NCBI GenBank assembly: GCA_033807775.1
Contig: CM066314.1
Coordinates: 97,442,929-97,506,928 of the forward strand
Origin: Saussurea involucrata
Taxonomy: Eukaryota; Streptophyta; Magnoliopsida; Asterales; Asteraceae
Length of the DNA: 64,000 bases
Direction of reading: 5' to 3'
Shown here: piece by piece, positions 1-10,196 of the stretch
Numbering within the stretch: position 1 is the stretch's first letter
Layout: each line of letters begins with the position of its first letter
Notes under the pieces: model-generated
What the model was told of the DNA's origin: nothing
What the model saw: only the letters and a program-made list of their open reading frames with translations
The model's database searches: none
Made by a program: the position numbers and the translations under genes

Positions 1-1469
1 TATGCACATATCCAAAAAATCTGGACAGATTGGAATTCCATTGATTTTCTCCTTTGGAGGAATAGTTCTGTTAAGAACTTCAGAGGTTTGTTTAATAACC
101 TCTGAGTCACAAGAAACCTTTTCTATTCTGTCAGTCTCTGATTCGTCAGATGATGAATCGTCCTCATATACAGAGGTTGAGTCATCAATATTTCTTTCGA
201 CAGAGACTGGATTTTCCGAACATGTGTCATACTTGCTTTCTTCATCTGAAAAAATATTTTATAAGTCAACAGAGGTGTCTGATAAGATCTCTTCAGAGAG
301 TTTTTGATTTGTAGACGGTGTACAAAGATTTTCAAAATATCTGTTTTCCCAATTTCCATTATCTCTTTTTCAATTATATTTCTTAGTTTTTCTTCTGAAA
401 AGATTGGTTTGAACTCAAGTGCTTCTGCAGATAATTTCTTTTCAGAATCTATTGTGCAGATAAAAGCAACTTGAGTTTGAGTCTCTGGTGTACCAAACTT
501 GAAGATTCCTATCTGATCTTGAGTTTTCAGATATCTCTTTGGTTTGGATCCTCTTTTGACAGAGGTTGAAGGTGATAAATCTGTGTTTTCAAACCACACA
601 TTTATCATCTTCATGGGTTTCCTTAAGTGAGGTTCCCCAGAGACTTTTACTCTCTTACTTACAGAGATTAAGTTTGGAAAATTAGGTTTGTTGACTTTTC
701 CTAAAGTAAATAGAGATGACAGAGGTTTATTCTTTTTGTTTTCTGTACCTTGATTAATATCACTGTACCCAATACCTCGCCTTCCTATTTGAGTATTTAT
801 TTTCTCATACACCTTTTGTGCATCACGATAATTTTTAATTAAAACATCTCTTCTAAGTAGATCTTGCCAAAGGACTTCTCTTTCCTTTTGAAAATATTCC
901 TTAAGATCTAAAATGTTTAGTCTGTCGCTTTCAGAATCTGAAAGTTCTTTTGTTTTGGATTTTAAAGATGTATTTAATTCATAAATTCTCTCTTTTAAAG
1001 GAAATAGATTCTTGTTCCAGTGTGCTTCTAATTCTTCCTTTTCTTTGATAATTTTTGTTTTTTCTTCAGTGAGAAGTCTAGCTTCTCTTTCATAAAAAGT
1101 GAGATTTTTCTGAATATCATCACAAGTCTTTTTCAGTTCAATATTTTCAGTTTTAATTATAAGTAAATCAACTTCTGTTGTACTAAAGGTGGAGTTTAAA
1201 GTAGATACCTCAGTGTCAGAGTCGGAGATGATTTCTGCTATGCCACAGAACAAGGCATTGTTGGTGTATTCATCATCAGAGGTTGTATATGACTCCCAAT
1301 CTTCCTTGTTCACCACTTTGTTTGCCATGAGTGACTTTTGAGCATAATACTCATCTTTCTTTTTGTAAAAAGTTGAGTCCTTCTGTGGGCGATTTGGCCT
1401 GCTTATGCATTCATTGGCAAAGTGGCCTGGCTTCCCACAGTTGTAGCAACCTTGGTTTTGGGGGAGCAT
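1..1469 (-). pseudogene. gag: Copia gag C-terminal half, zinc knuckle plus coiled coil, truncated
   Basis: Reverse-strand coding relic. The open stretch from 1469 to 123 starts with a CCHC knuckle, CYNCGKPGHFANEC, within the first 25 residues. A long Glu/Lys/Leu-rich coiled-coil region follows, roughly residues 100-230, and then a basic tail. The knuckle then coiled-coil order matches the gag of element E (39607-42765) in this window. Acidic gag-like sense continues leftward to base 1 in a different frame, so a frameshift lies near 300-340; an in-frame TAA follows soon after. The N-terminal gag domain is missing because the relic stops at the junction near 1470, where sequence of the opposite orientation begins. 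CAGAG/CTCTG words recur about 13 times, as in LTR B, so I infer it comes from family B. It acted as a capsid and RNA-binding structural protein. Confidence 0.8.
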
Positions 1470-2422
1470 GACCAGGTATCAAGTAAGTTTACTCACCTGT
1501 TGAGGGGGAGCGTCACACAAGGTATTTTTTTCTTTCATCTGTCAAAATAGTTTTTGTGGGTGTGTGTGGGCACTCCTGTGTGTTTTCAACAACTGTTCAT
1601 CATTTGAGGGGGAGCGACACAATGTTTTTCTTTAAATGCTCAAAAGCTTTTATGTGTCGAACTCTCCATTGCACAATTTTTGCACTATTTGAGGGGGAGC
1701 AAAGCCATCCCCATGCTCAGTTTGAGGGTAAGCGAGAGAAGGTTCGTTTTAAATCCAAATAATCCTATTTTTGCAAAATCTACAAGGACAGAGCTAATTT
1801 TTGTGAAAATCCCAGAGTATCCGGACAGGTATCCGGAACCTCTATCTGTCCGGATAGGTTCCCGGACCGGGTCCTTATCCGGATTGGATGGGAACCCGGA
1901 CACCACATCCGGACTCTTGGATTCATATAGCATCCGGACTCCATTTTCCTTCATTTATCCGGGATATTCAAAAACCCACCGGATACCCCAGCTATGCATA
2001 TACCTGAAATTGTACCTGTGATAGCATATAGACGAGAGTTAGGGAATCCCATGGTCCAGCCAGCGCTGGAATGACTTTCCCCGGGACATAGAACATGTGA
2101 GAAGGAGGGAATAATGGTCGAAAGCGAACCAAGAAATATTGAGCCGTAAAGATAAAGAGGCTCCTAAGCGACCCCAACCGAGTGTTATCCGGGTTGCCAC
2201 ATCTGCTATTCCGTCTCATTTGTTGGGACGGAGTATTGAAGAAGCCTCCGTTGACCCAGCGGAGCTTGCACGACCACCTTATCCATTCATCCGTCTCTCA
2301 AAAGACGGATGTTTCAGTTTCTGACGGGGATATAGCACAACTTCCACCGGTCTCACTCGGAGAGTGCTGGTGTTGAAATAAGCGACCAGTAGCCCCCGGT
2401 CGCAAGATCTTTCAGTACACAG
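1470..2422 (+). other. Sirevirus-like 3' non-coding region with repeated polypurine tracts
   Basis: No convincing gene. Three copies of the purine word GAGGGGGAG lie at about 1502-1510, 1606-1614 and 1691-1699, with a decayed fourth near 1720. Repeated polypurine tracts ahead of the 3' LTR are typical of Sirevirus Copia elements. A CCGG cluster follows (separate entry). Bases 2041-2260 resemble 8580-8770, sharing for example a 'gttatccggg' block followed by a similar run, so both come from related elements. Short ORFs at 1556-2376 look incidental. Confidence 0.6.
1805..1990. repeat. CCGG-word cluster (ATCCGGAC-like), copy 1
   Basis: About 11 CCGG cores in roughly 185 bases, most in the context TATCCGGAC, GTCCGGAT or ACCCGGAC, on both strands and irregularly spaced. 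This is not a simple tandem array. The same word is clustered at 5388-6130 and in the Gypsy LTR at 15643-15866. Confidence 0.75.
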
Positions 2423-4528
2423 TTGAGTCTAGAGCCACTTGATACTATACATTATTCAGCTAGGACACAACATGAGAAACAACAAATCGAGGCTCTTCGT
2501 GACCCGATCGGAACGTCCGTAGTGTCTCCGTCTGGCGGAACACGAGGATCGGACGGAAATCCTACCACTTTGCCAACTGTGAACGTAGGTTGCTCTACCT
2601 CTATGGTAGATGCCTCAACGGGTAATCTAAGTGATCCTGGAGTTATATTACATGACTTTGTGTCACCAGGGTCCCTGCACAGCACCCTTAAGGCTGTCCG
2701 CGAGGCAATGGAGCAGCACGTTGCCGCCCTGATCGACACCGTTAAGCGCCTCATCAAAGGTAAAGATAAGATCGTCGACGCTGAAACCGCACCTACACCT
2801 CCACTGGCTCCTACTCAGCCTACCTACTCGGTGGACACCCTCAAGACGATGCTTCTAGCCCAGCTGCTCCAACAATCTGAAACCGACGCCTCCACCGAAG
2901 CAGACCTGATATCCGTTCTGAAATCCCAGGTCACTGCTCCTTCATCACCCATTACCACTCGCTTAGACGCCATTGACTCGACTCTTAAGGACTACAACCA
3001 AGCGCTATCTACACTGTCCGAGAGAGTCCGCTCAGAAGAATCCTGTAAAAGTCAAGCAGGCGGTCTGAAGCGCAAGCACGATGACCAGGATGATCCTGAT
3101 CATCGTGAGGGGGTGAAACTACTAAGACCTACCGAGACCGCCCCTATCCTCACAGAATCTACAACTGTGGTTCATCTGGAACCAGCAACTGCGACAACAA
3201 CAACCGACACCGAACCTTAAGCCGAGTTGCCATTAGCCGATATGGTAATAGATATGTACATCTCAGATGATGAAGACCCGATGGTTGAAAAGCCCGAGGG
3301 TTCAACACATGAACTGGTCGACTTTGACTCATTAGACAGACCATTACTGGATATGATCGATCCAGACTGCGAAGCCAACCCGGAGACCGAATATGCATGG
3401 TACGAAAAAGTCGCCAGTGCCGTAAATCTCCAGGTAAACTTGGTTTTCCCGACTGATGAAGACGAAAACATCGACTATGATCAGTTCCTGCTACAGAATT
3501 TTTAAGGCACTCCTCCCGTTCACTCAAGCAAAACCGCCGAAACTTCTGAAAGACCCCAATCTGCAACTGTCAATCCTACGACATCTCCTCTACAACAACA
3601 GACAGCTCCTGATCTTCCTCCCCTTCCTCAGCAACAAATCCGTTGGGAGAAGATCCCTGTATTTATTCCTCACCTGGAGGAATCCATGAAGAAGTTGTTT
3701 GTTCACAAGCTACGCACGATCGAGTCGACCTTTTGCCTTGGTATTTACAACTACAGCCCTGAATACCAGCACCGATACATCTGCGCAATGAAACGATGTC
3801 TACCAGTCAATCAAGTCAGAACCAAGCATCAGATCACAGAGGTACTCAACATACAGTCCAGCTGCATCATGAAAATTGTCTATCCAGTATTCACCGTCCG
3901 CCGAGAAGATGGTAATGAATGGAAATTTTATGAAGCTGACTTCTAGAACCTCCGACCGTTTGACTTCCTGGCTCTTCTGAAAGACCTTCGCACTAGAACC
4001 ATCTGACCGCTTACCGTTACAATGGCGCTCGAAGCTGTTCGTCGATTCCTGGTCCGCACAATTATGATGTCTTATCTAACGGACTTCCAAATGGCTATCG
4101 AGAACAGGGCGAAGAAGGTAAATTTGATAAAGCCGAATCTGCAAGCTCCTGAGTTGAATATGTATCCCGGGAACGCTATGCTTCTAGAACCAGAATTTGG
4201 GATCGTATTCATCAATGAACATAAAGAGAAAAGATTTATGCGGTTCAGTCAGGTAAAAAGATTCTGCGACGGCACGCTCTACAAAGTTCGAGACGCTCTT
4301 CGAAAAATCTTTCAGCACGAGTCTGAAAATCCAAGGGTTTCGTATGTTCCTAATCCGAATGAAATAACTGCTCGGAATGCCTTGGAGATGGTTGAAGAAC
4401 GCATCGACTATCGCCGTGCTATCATATGGTTTGAGATCCACTTCGCGCTTCGAAAAAGATATGTCGCGAACTGGCGCCAAATCGAACTTCAAATCAAAGG
4501 GGGACGGGCCGTGTGCTTGTTAGGGTAA
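2423..4528 (+). pseudogene. Extra ORF D (aORF) of a Copia element, four in-frame stops
   Basis: One reading frame runs from 2423 to 4528, broken by stops at 3218, 3503, 3944 and near 4001; otherwise the frame is kept for about 700 codons. Visible parts are a Ser/Thr-rich helical segment, a basic bipartite cluster beginning LKRKHDD at about residue 215, an acidic stretch (SDDEDP), a Pro/Gln-rich linker and a C-terminal domain of about 280 residues. The C-terminal part aligns by eye with extra ORF E (30475-35151): REDG...F.EADF and TDFQ.A patterns recur in order, and both have a C(S/D)GTL block. The basic cluster matches E's LKRKFDD. It sits just before a polypurine tract and LTR, the usual place of a Sirevirus extra ORF. 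No signal peptide or membrane segment is apparent. Molecular function is unknown. Confidence 0.65.
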
Positions 4529-4810
4529 TATTTGCTTGATTAGAAGTTCAAGGGGCTAATTGTAATAGATTAAATTAGGCGTTGTTAGTGAACGGGCCGT
4601 GTGCTTGTTAACCACGGGCCCGCCATATATAAAGCAATCTAGCCTTAGAAAAATAGGCTAGTTGTCTCATTTGCTTTCCTACACTTTTATTGTAATCCTC
4701 TTAATATTGAAAGCTAATACAGAGATGACCAGTTGAAATCGTATACTTTACTGTTTAATCGTTTGAATTCATTATCGTTGCACGGATCTGGAACTAACAA
4801 TGGACCAACA
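4518..4810 (+). repeat. Short Copia LTR D (TGTTAG...CAACA)
   Basis: A purine tract at about 4497-4508 precedes a TGTTAGGG start, and a tRNA-Met-type primer site follows directly at 4811. It contains a 'catatataaag' TATA-like element near 4623. The exact edges are uncertain: a 19-bp direct repeat (4504-4522 and 4592-4610) straddles the proposed start, and ACTAACA at 4793-4799 is an alternative end. Because an extra ORF lies upstream and a primer site downstream, this LTR may be shared between two element bodies. Confidence 0.55.
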
Positions 4811-4826
4811 ATTGGTATCAAAGCAG
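4811..4826 (+). other. Primer-binding site, initiator tRNA-Met type
   Basis: ATTGGTATCAAAGCAG directly abuts the LTR D end. It matches the usual plant Copia site TGGTATCAGAGC with one mismatch (A for G), and marks the start of an internal region on the + strand. Confidence 0.75.
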
Positions 4827-6552
4827 AATCGGTGATTTGAAGACACGAAAGAAATCGAACGAAAGCAAGAAAACGCAAGAAAATTCGCAGAAAATTTTCT
4901 GGAAATTCGCAGATATCCGTTTCGCCTATTCCCGGAGTTTCAACCGTCGGATCGTCGTGATTTTTGAACAGTAGCTTCACGACACTCAGTTTCACATTCT
5001 GACCGGTTGGATTAATCGTTTGGGGTCCAGAAGTTTATCGAAATACTGCAGATTTTCTTGAAGAAAAGTGTTCTTTAATCGGGTTTGCAAAGTTCTTTCA
5101 TCGATTAAATATTTTTCTGTTATATCTCGATTGTTTAATTGCTTTTATCTAGTCTTTATCTGCATTTACAAGGACTCAAAGGTATTAATTTTTCATGTTA
5201 AAAATCAAATCTTGAGTTTTTGGTGTTTTTCAAGTATTGTGGTGATTATTGATTATTAGAATATATTTTGCTTAGAAATCGATTTGAGTGTGTTTATTTT
5301 TGTGTTATTGGTCAAAATCTAACCCTACAGGAGTGAGATCAAACAACCCTATCAATTCCAGATCAGAATTGCAACCACAGCCGCAGTGTCCGGGTATATT
5401 TCCTATTATCTCAAGTTACCGGGTAATTTTAAACGAAAACCTCAATTTTTACCCAGATAACCAAAAGTATCCGGACAAAAAGTTGTTTGACAAACATTTT
5501 CCGGAAGAAATCTAACTTTTCGGACAAAAAGTGCACATCCCGGATAAACACCACTTTCCGGTAAAACCCTTTCCGGAAACACTTGAAAAAGAATGATTCG
5601 GATACCTCACTTCTTGTCCACGTGATTTACATCTATTGCGAATTAATTTCTTTTGTTTGCATCTACGTGGCACCAAACCTCATTCAAACCAATTTCAATT
5701 GTCAACTTATGTATCCAGTCAATCATTGCGGCTAAGGTATGCGTTGACATAGAAAACCATCTCACCCGGTAAGTCACAATTGGTTTTTCATCCGGTAAAT
5801 TTAACTTTCATCTGGAAAGCTTCTCTTTCGCGGATCAAGTATCCGGTAAACCATCTTCATCCGGTAAGTTAATTTTTGCGAAAATCTCATTCACCCGGTA
5901 AGTCATTCCATCCGGTCACTAGTGTTTATTCGGTAATTCATTCATCCGGATTTCTCACATTCACCCGGTAAGCTCACTTGATTTTATTTTTTTCGGGAAC
6001 CAATTTTTTCCGGTAAGCATCACATTATCCGGTAAGTCGCTATCAAATTCCATCCGGTAAGTTGTGTATTTTTGTACGTTACCCGGTGAACCTTTTCGTC
6101 CGGTAAATCTCAATTCTCTTTATCCGGAATCGATCATCACCTGGTAACACTCAGTCACTCGATAAGTTTGGTTGGTAAGTTTTCGTCGGTACCCGAGTTA
6201 CCGTACATCTCGTGATTAAAAGTTTTTAACTAAAGATGCAATTTTTCTTAACGATCGACTTGAATTTTTTTTGTGACTCTTGAGATTATTTGCGACGATT
6301 TGCAATTATTAGTGACTATTATTATTTTTGTGACATGTTTTTCGTCGTGGTTGATCTAACTTGGTTTGTTTATCTTGTAGATTTCACTCTCGAAGAGCGA
6401 TCTCGTTCGTTCGAATTCGATAATAATCAGATCTTAAATCTTGGAAACGAATTTATTTTTAGATTTGTTTTTCAAATTTAATTTTTGATTTTCTTCCGCA
6501 TTTTTAGATTCTTTAAAATAACACCGATTAACAGTCAATTTTTCAGGTAACA
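4827..6552 (+). other. Long untranslated leader of a Copia element
   Basis: AT-rich leader of about 1.7 kb between primer site and first gag codon. No ORF of substance: the 60-75-codon frames here look incidental. Its one strong feature is the CCGG/GGTAAG array at 5388-6180. The bases just before the gag ATG read 'tttttcaggtaac', a splice-acceptor-like string. Confidence 0.55.
5388..6180 (+). repeat. CCGGTAAGT array in the leader (CCGG words, donor-like)
   Basis: About 21 CCGG cores by eye in 800 bases of otherwise AT-rich sequence. The left part favours TCCGGA-type contexts; from 5760 on most read (T/C)CCGGTAA. Eight copies contain GGTAAG, starting at 5768, 5863, 5897, 5967, 6012, 6031, 6056 and 6174. 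That is the consensus plant 5' splice-donor string. Spacing is irregular, about 20-120 bases. Confidence 0.8.
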
Positions 6553-7944
6553 ATGTCGTATTGCTTTAATGTGGAGTGTCAAGCAAATCACAGACTACAT
6601 CAAACGCATATAGAGAAGAAAAATGATTTGATCTACAAGTACATCAAAGAACTGAAGCAATATAAATCTCAACTCTGGAATTGTTCTGACAAGTTGGCTA
6701 AATCTGAAGAAAGGGCATAATCATTAGAGTCTGAAAACTCTGAGCTGAAAAGGAAGTTGTCTGATCTATCATCACGAGGTGATATCAATGAGACTGAGAA
6801 AGAGAAAGCAAAGCTACATGAAAAGAATATCAAGCGATCAGATGACTTGTGCAATAAGTACATCAAAGAACTGAAGGAGCTTAAATCTCAAATCTGGAAT
6901 AGTTCTGAGAAGTTGGCGAAAGAAGAAGAGAGAGGTAAACTCCTGAACTGTGAAAACCTTAAGCTTCAAAGTAAACCAAATACTCTTGAAAGGATTTTTG
7001 AAAAGGAAAAGGAAAGTTTTGAAAAAGAAAGACAAATGCTTAATCAAAAGCAATCTGGTCTTTCAACCAAATCTCTTGAAGAAAAGAAGAGTCTTGAACT
7101 TATGTGTTTAAAACTTTCAAAACAGATCTCCGACTTTGAAGAAGTTTTGATTTCAGAAAGAGAGAAGTTTGAATTAGAACGCCAATCTTTCTCTAAAAAG
7201 AATGGAGAACTTTCTTTGAAAATATCCGATTTAGAAAACGAATTAGACGTTCTAATCAAAGAGTATGAGAAAGGGAAAGTTGAAGGTTTTAGGGCTAAAT
7301 GTTTGACAGATGATTTTGCAAAAGAGAGAAAGATTTTTCAGTCCGAGATTACTAAACTTACAAAGAGATTATCTAGATTAGCAACCGAGATTTTGAAAGA
7401 ACAAATGGTTAAATCTTATTTACAAAAGAAATTTGATTTAATTCTCGAAGAACGAAATGCCTTAGAAAGCATGATCAAAGGTGGTCAGCCTTCTTATGCT
7501 TCAAGTTCATTTTCTACAATTCGTTCTTCAAAGAATTTTGTCAAATCAAATGATTTTTCAAAAGATCAGATTCGACCTTCCAATATTTTCTATAATTCTC
7601 GTGTTGACAAATCAGATAATCAACTTTTCAAGAGAGTAAAAATGGAGTGGAGAGTTAAAGGAACCACTCCTGCTCCAAAGCCATTTGTCCCTGTTAAGAG
7701 TGAAAAGAACAACACAACTTTCCACGCTTAACCTTTTGTGAAAACTGATCGAGTTTACTCTGTTAATAAACTGATCAGCTTATCTACACAGAAACTGAGT
7801 TGCTCTTATTGTGGAACAAGTGAGTTTGTGAATAAAGATCGTGCCAACTATTGGTATGGTACTTATAGTATCCCCGGTCCTCACTATAATAGGGCATCTA
7901 ACTGTCAAGGACCCATCAATGGATGGATACCAAAATCTGTCTAA
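6553..7944 (+). pseudogene. gag: Coiled-coil gag of a Copia element, two in-frame stops
   Basis: The frame opened by ATG 6553 continues to 7944 with stops at 6718 and 7729. The product is almost entirely charged coiled coil (Lys/Glu/Ser-rich). It contains an internal duplication: the block around KYIKELK...LAKSEER (6610-6717) is repeated as KYIKELK...LAKEEER (6850-6945). The C-terminus has WRVKGT and ends GPINGWIPKSV, matching WRVKGT...GPIPKWVPKPN at the gag end of element E. The usual N-terminal gag fold and CCHC knuckle are absent, so this is the C-terminal gag region only. Protease and the rest of pol are missing downstream. Confidence 0.75.
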
Positions 7945-9730
7945 TCTGTTTTGCAGGTATGTCATGTGCGCTCAGTTATGAACATTTTTTTCACATGACA
8001 TCATTCAAAGGTTATGCCAATTTTGAGGGGGAGTACTATCGTATGAAAGGTAAGTGAACTTCTAACTGAATTCAAAGTCATTGGCAATTCATTCTGAATA
8101 ACTTACTTGCGTTTGTTATTATCTAAGTTTAACTTCCATGATTGCCATGTTCAAAACTCTCTTGATTTAGTTATTTCCATGTCTCAAATGTTTGTTGATT
8201 TTTCGATGGAAATACACTCGTTTTTGAATTCCACTTTGTGTTCATAGTTCATCAGTTCACATCAATGATTCAATTCTTATCTGATATGTTAATTGTGCCT
8301 TGTTCTTTACAATTAAACTTTCTAATCATTGTTTCATTTTTGCAAATACTGTGCTTACTGAGTCATTCTGTTTTGCGCTTGATCTTGTTCATTGAAATTC
8401 TGTTATTTCAAACTATGACTTCAGATCACTTCAGATCAGGACTCGTTCTTAAAACGCCATGACTTCTAAACATTTCAGTTTGGAACTCGTACTTCACTTT
8501 TTACTTAACTGATTTACTCGATGCATGAAAGGAGTGTTAGATCTTACATTTTTTCTATGGTCAAGCCAGAACCGGAAGGCCCTACCCAAGAAACACATCC
8601 TTTATAGACAACAGTGAGGGGTCTAGATGATAGATGAGTTTGGAGAGAAAATAATATGGTGAGGCTGTGACATGACTTAAAAGAAATCTTGGTCCTTACC
8701 AAACCGAGTCAGTTATCCGGGTAACCACACTATCTATTCATTCTCGCTCCTTGGAGATGAATATTGAAACAGACATGGACCCAGTGTCGATAACTCGTGT
8801 CACCCCACCCAGCCACTCAAGTATGTCCCAACAGATGCTTGTTTCATATATACACGGAGAATTAGCACATTATCTATCTATTTCTCACTTAGAGGTCTTA
8901 GATATTGAAAAAGGAAGACATCAGCTCCGGTCTCCGAACTTCATATTCTATTCACTGTGTCTATTGATTTTTAACTTAAGCCCCAAGTTAAATCAATATT
9001 TTGAGCCAAACAGATACAATTTATTTTCTTTCACACATGCACGAGTCTTTGTGATTCCCATTGCATATCTTCGTGATATTGCCGGAACAGTTTGAGAGGT
9101 AATTTTCAATATTTTACTTCAGTGATAACTGGAAGTCCTATCAGAGATACCCCATTGCCAACTCTGAACATAGGTCACACCATTTTTCAATTGTTGTGAT
9201 AACAGTTACTAACGTGTTTCTGTGTTAGTTGATTACCCCGTTCTGGTTACTTACTAACGCGCATGATGTTCCGGATTCTCCTATTCGTCATGAGGGGGAG
9301 AAAGGGTACAAATTCAAAGACTCCGAAGATCAAGTTGATGGGGTGTTAGCAAAAGTTGAGGGGGAGTAAAGAAGTCCCCATGCAAAAGCCGAGGGGGAGT
9401 AATTGTTGATTGATCTTATCAGTTATTTGGTCAGTTCCGAAATCCATCAATTCTTCTCATTCCTTATCAAGTGGTGTTCACTTCAATCATCTTCCTCCAT
9501 CGAGCATACTGGTTCTACAAGTTCTTAAAGCTGAAGCTGAAAGCAAATTCAACTCACGGTTCAAAGAAAGATTCGTTGAAGATATGAAGATAAGAGCTTT
9601 ATTCAAGGGGAAGCGCTGAAAAGACATGAAGACAAGCAACATCATTGCATTTCAAAGATTCAAAGGAAGAGAAGTTCAAGAGCTGAAGGTTTCAAGACCG
9701 TTTTTTATTTATATATCTTTAGGAGGAGAT
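7945..9730 (+). other. 3' non-coding region with several polypurine tracts
   Basis: No recognisable gene. Purine words GAGGGGGAG occur near 8028, 9293, 9358 and 9393, and a final tract AGGAGGAGAT (9721-9730) abuts LTR C. A block at 8580-8770 is related to 2041-2260. The 114-codon frame at 8751-9095 begins in the position of an extra ORF and could be a small remnant, but I cannot align it convincingly. The distance from the gag end to the LTR (1.8 kb) shows that all of pol has been lost. Confidence 0.5.

Positions 9731-10196
<466 letters not shown>

Noticed and set aside
2..307. Plus-strand 101-codon ORF at the window start
   Set aside because: Shadow of the acidic end of the reverse-strand gag, which reads sensibly on the other strand.
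4811..4826. tRNA gene-like match
   Set aside because: Only the 3'-end complement used as a primer site is present; no cloverleaf.
8751..9095. 114-codon ORF as a gene
   Set aside because: Lies where an extra ORF could start, but has no alignable domain, no clear promoter and no continuation; left as non-coding.
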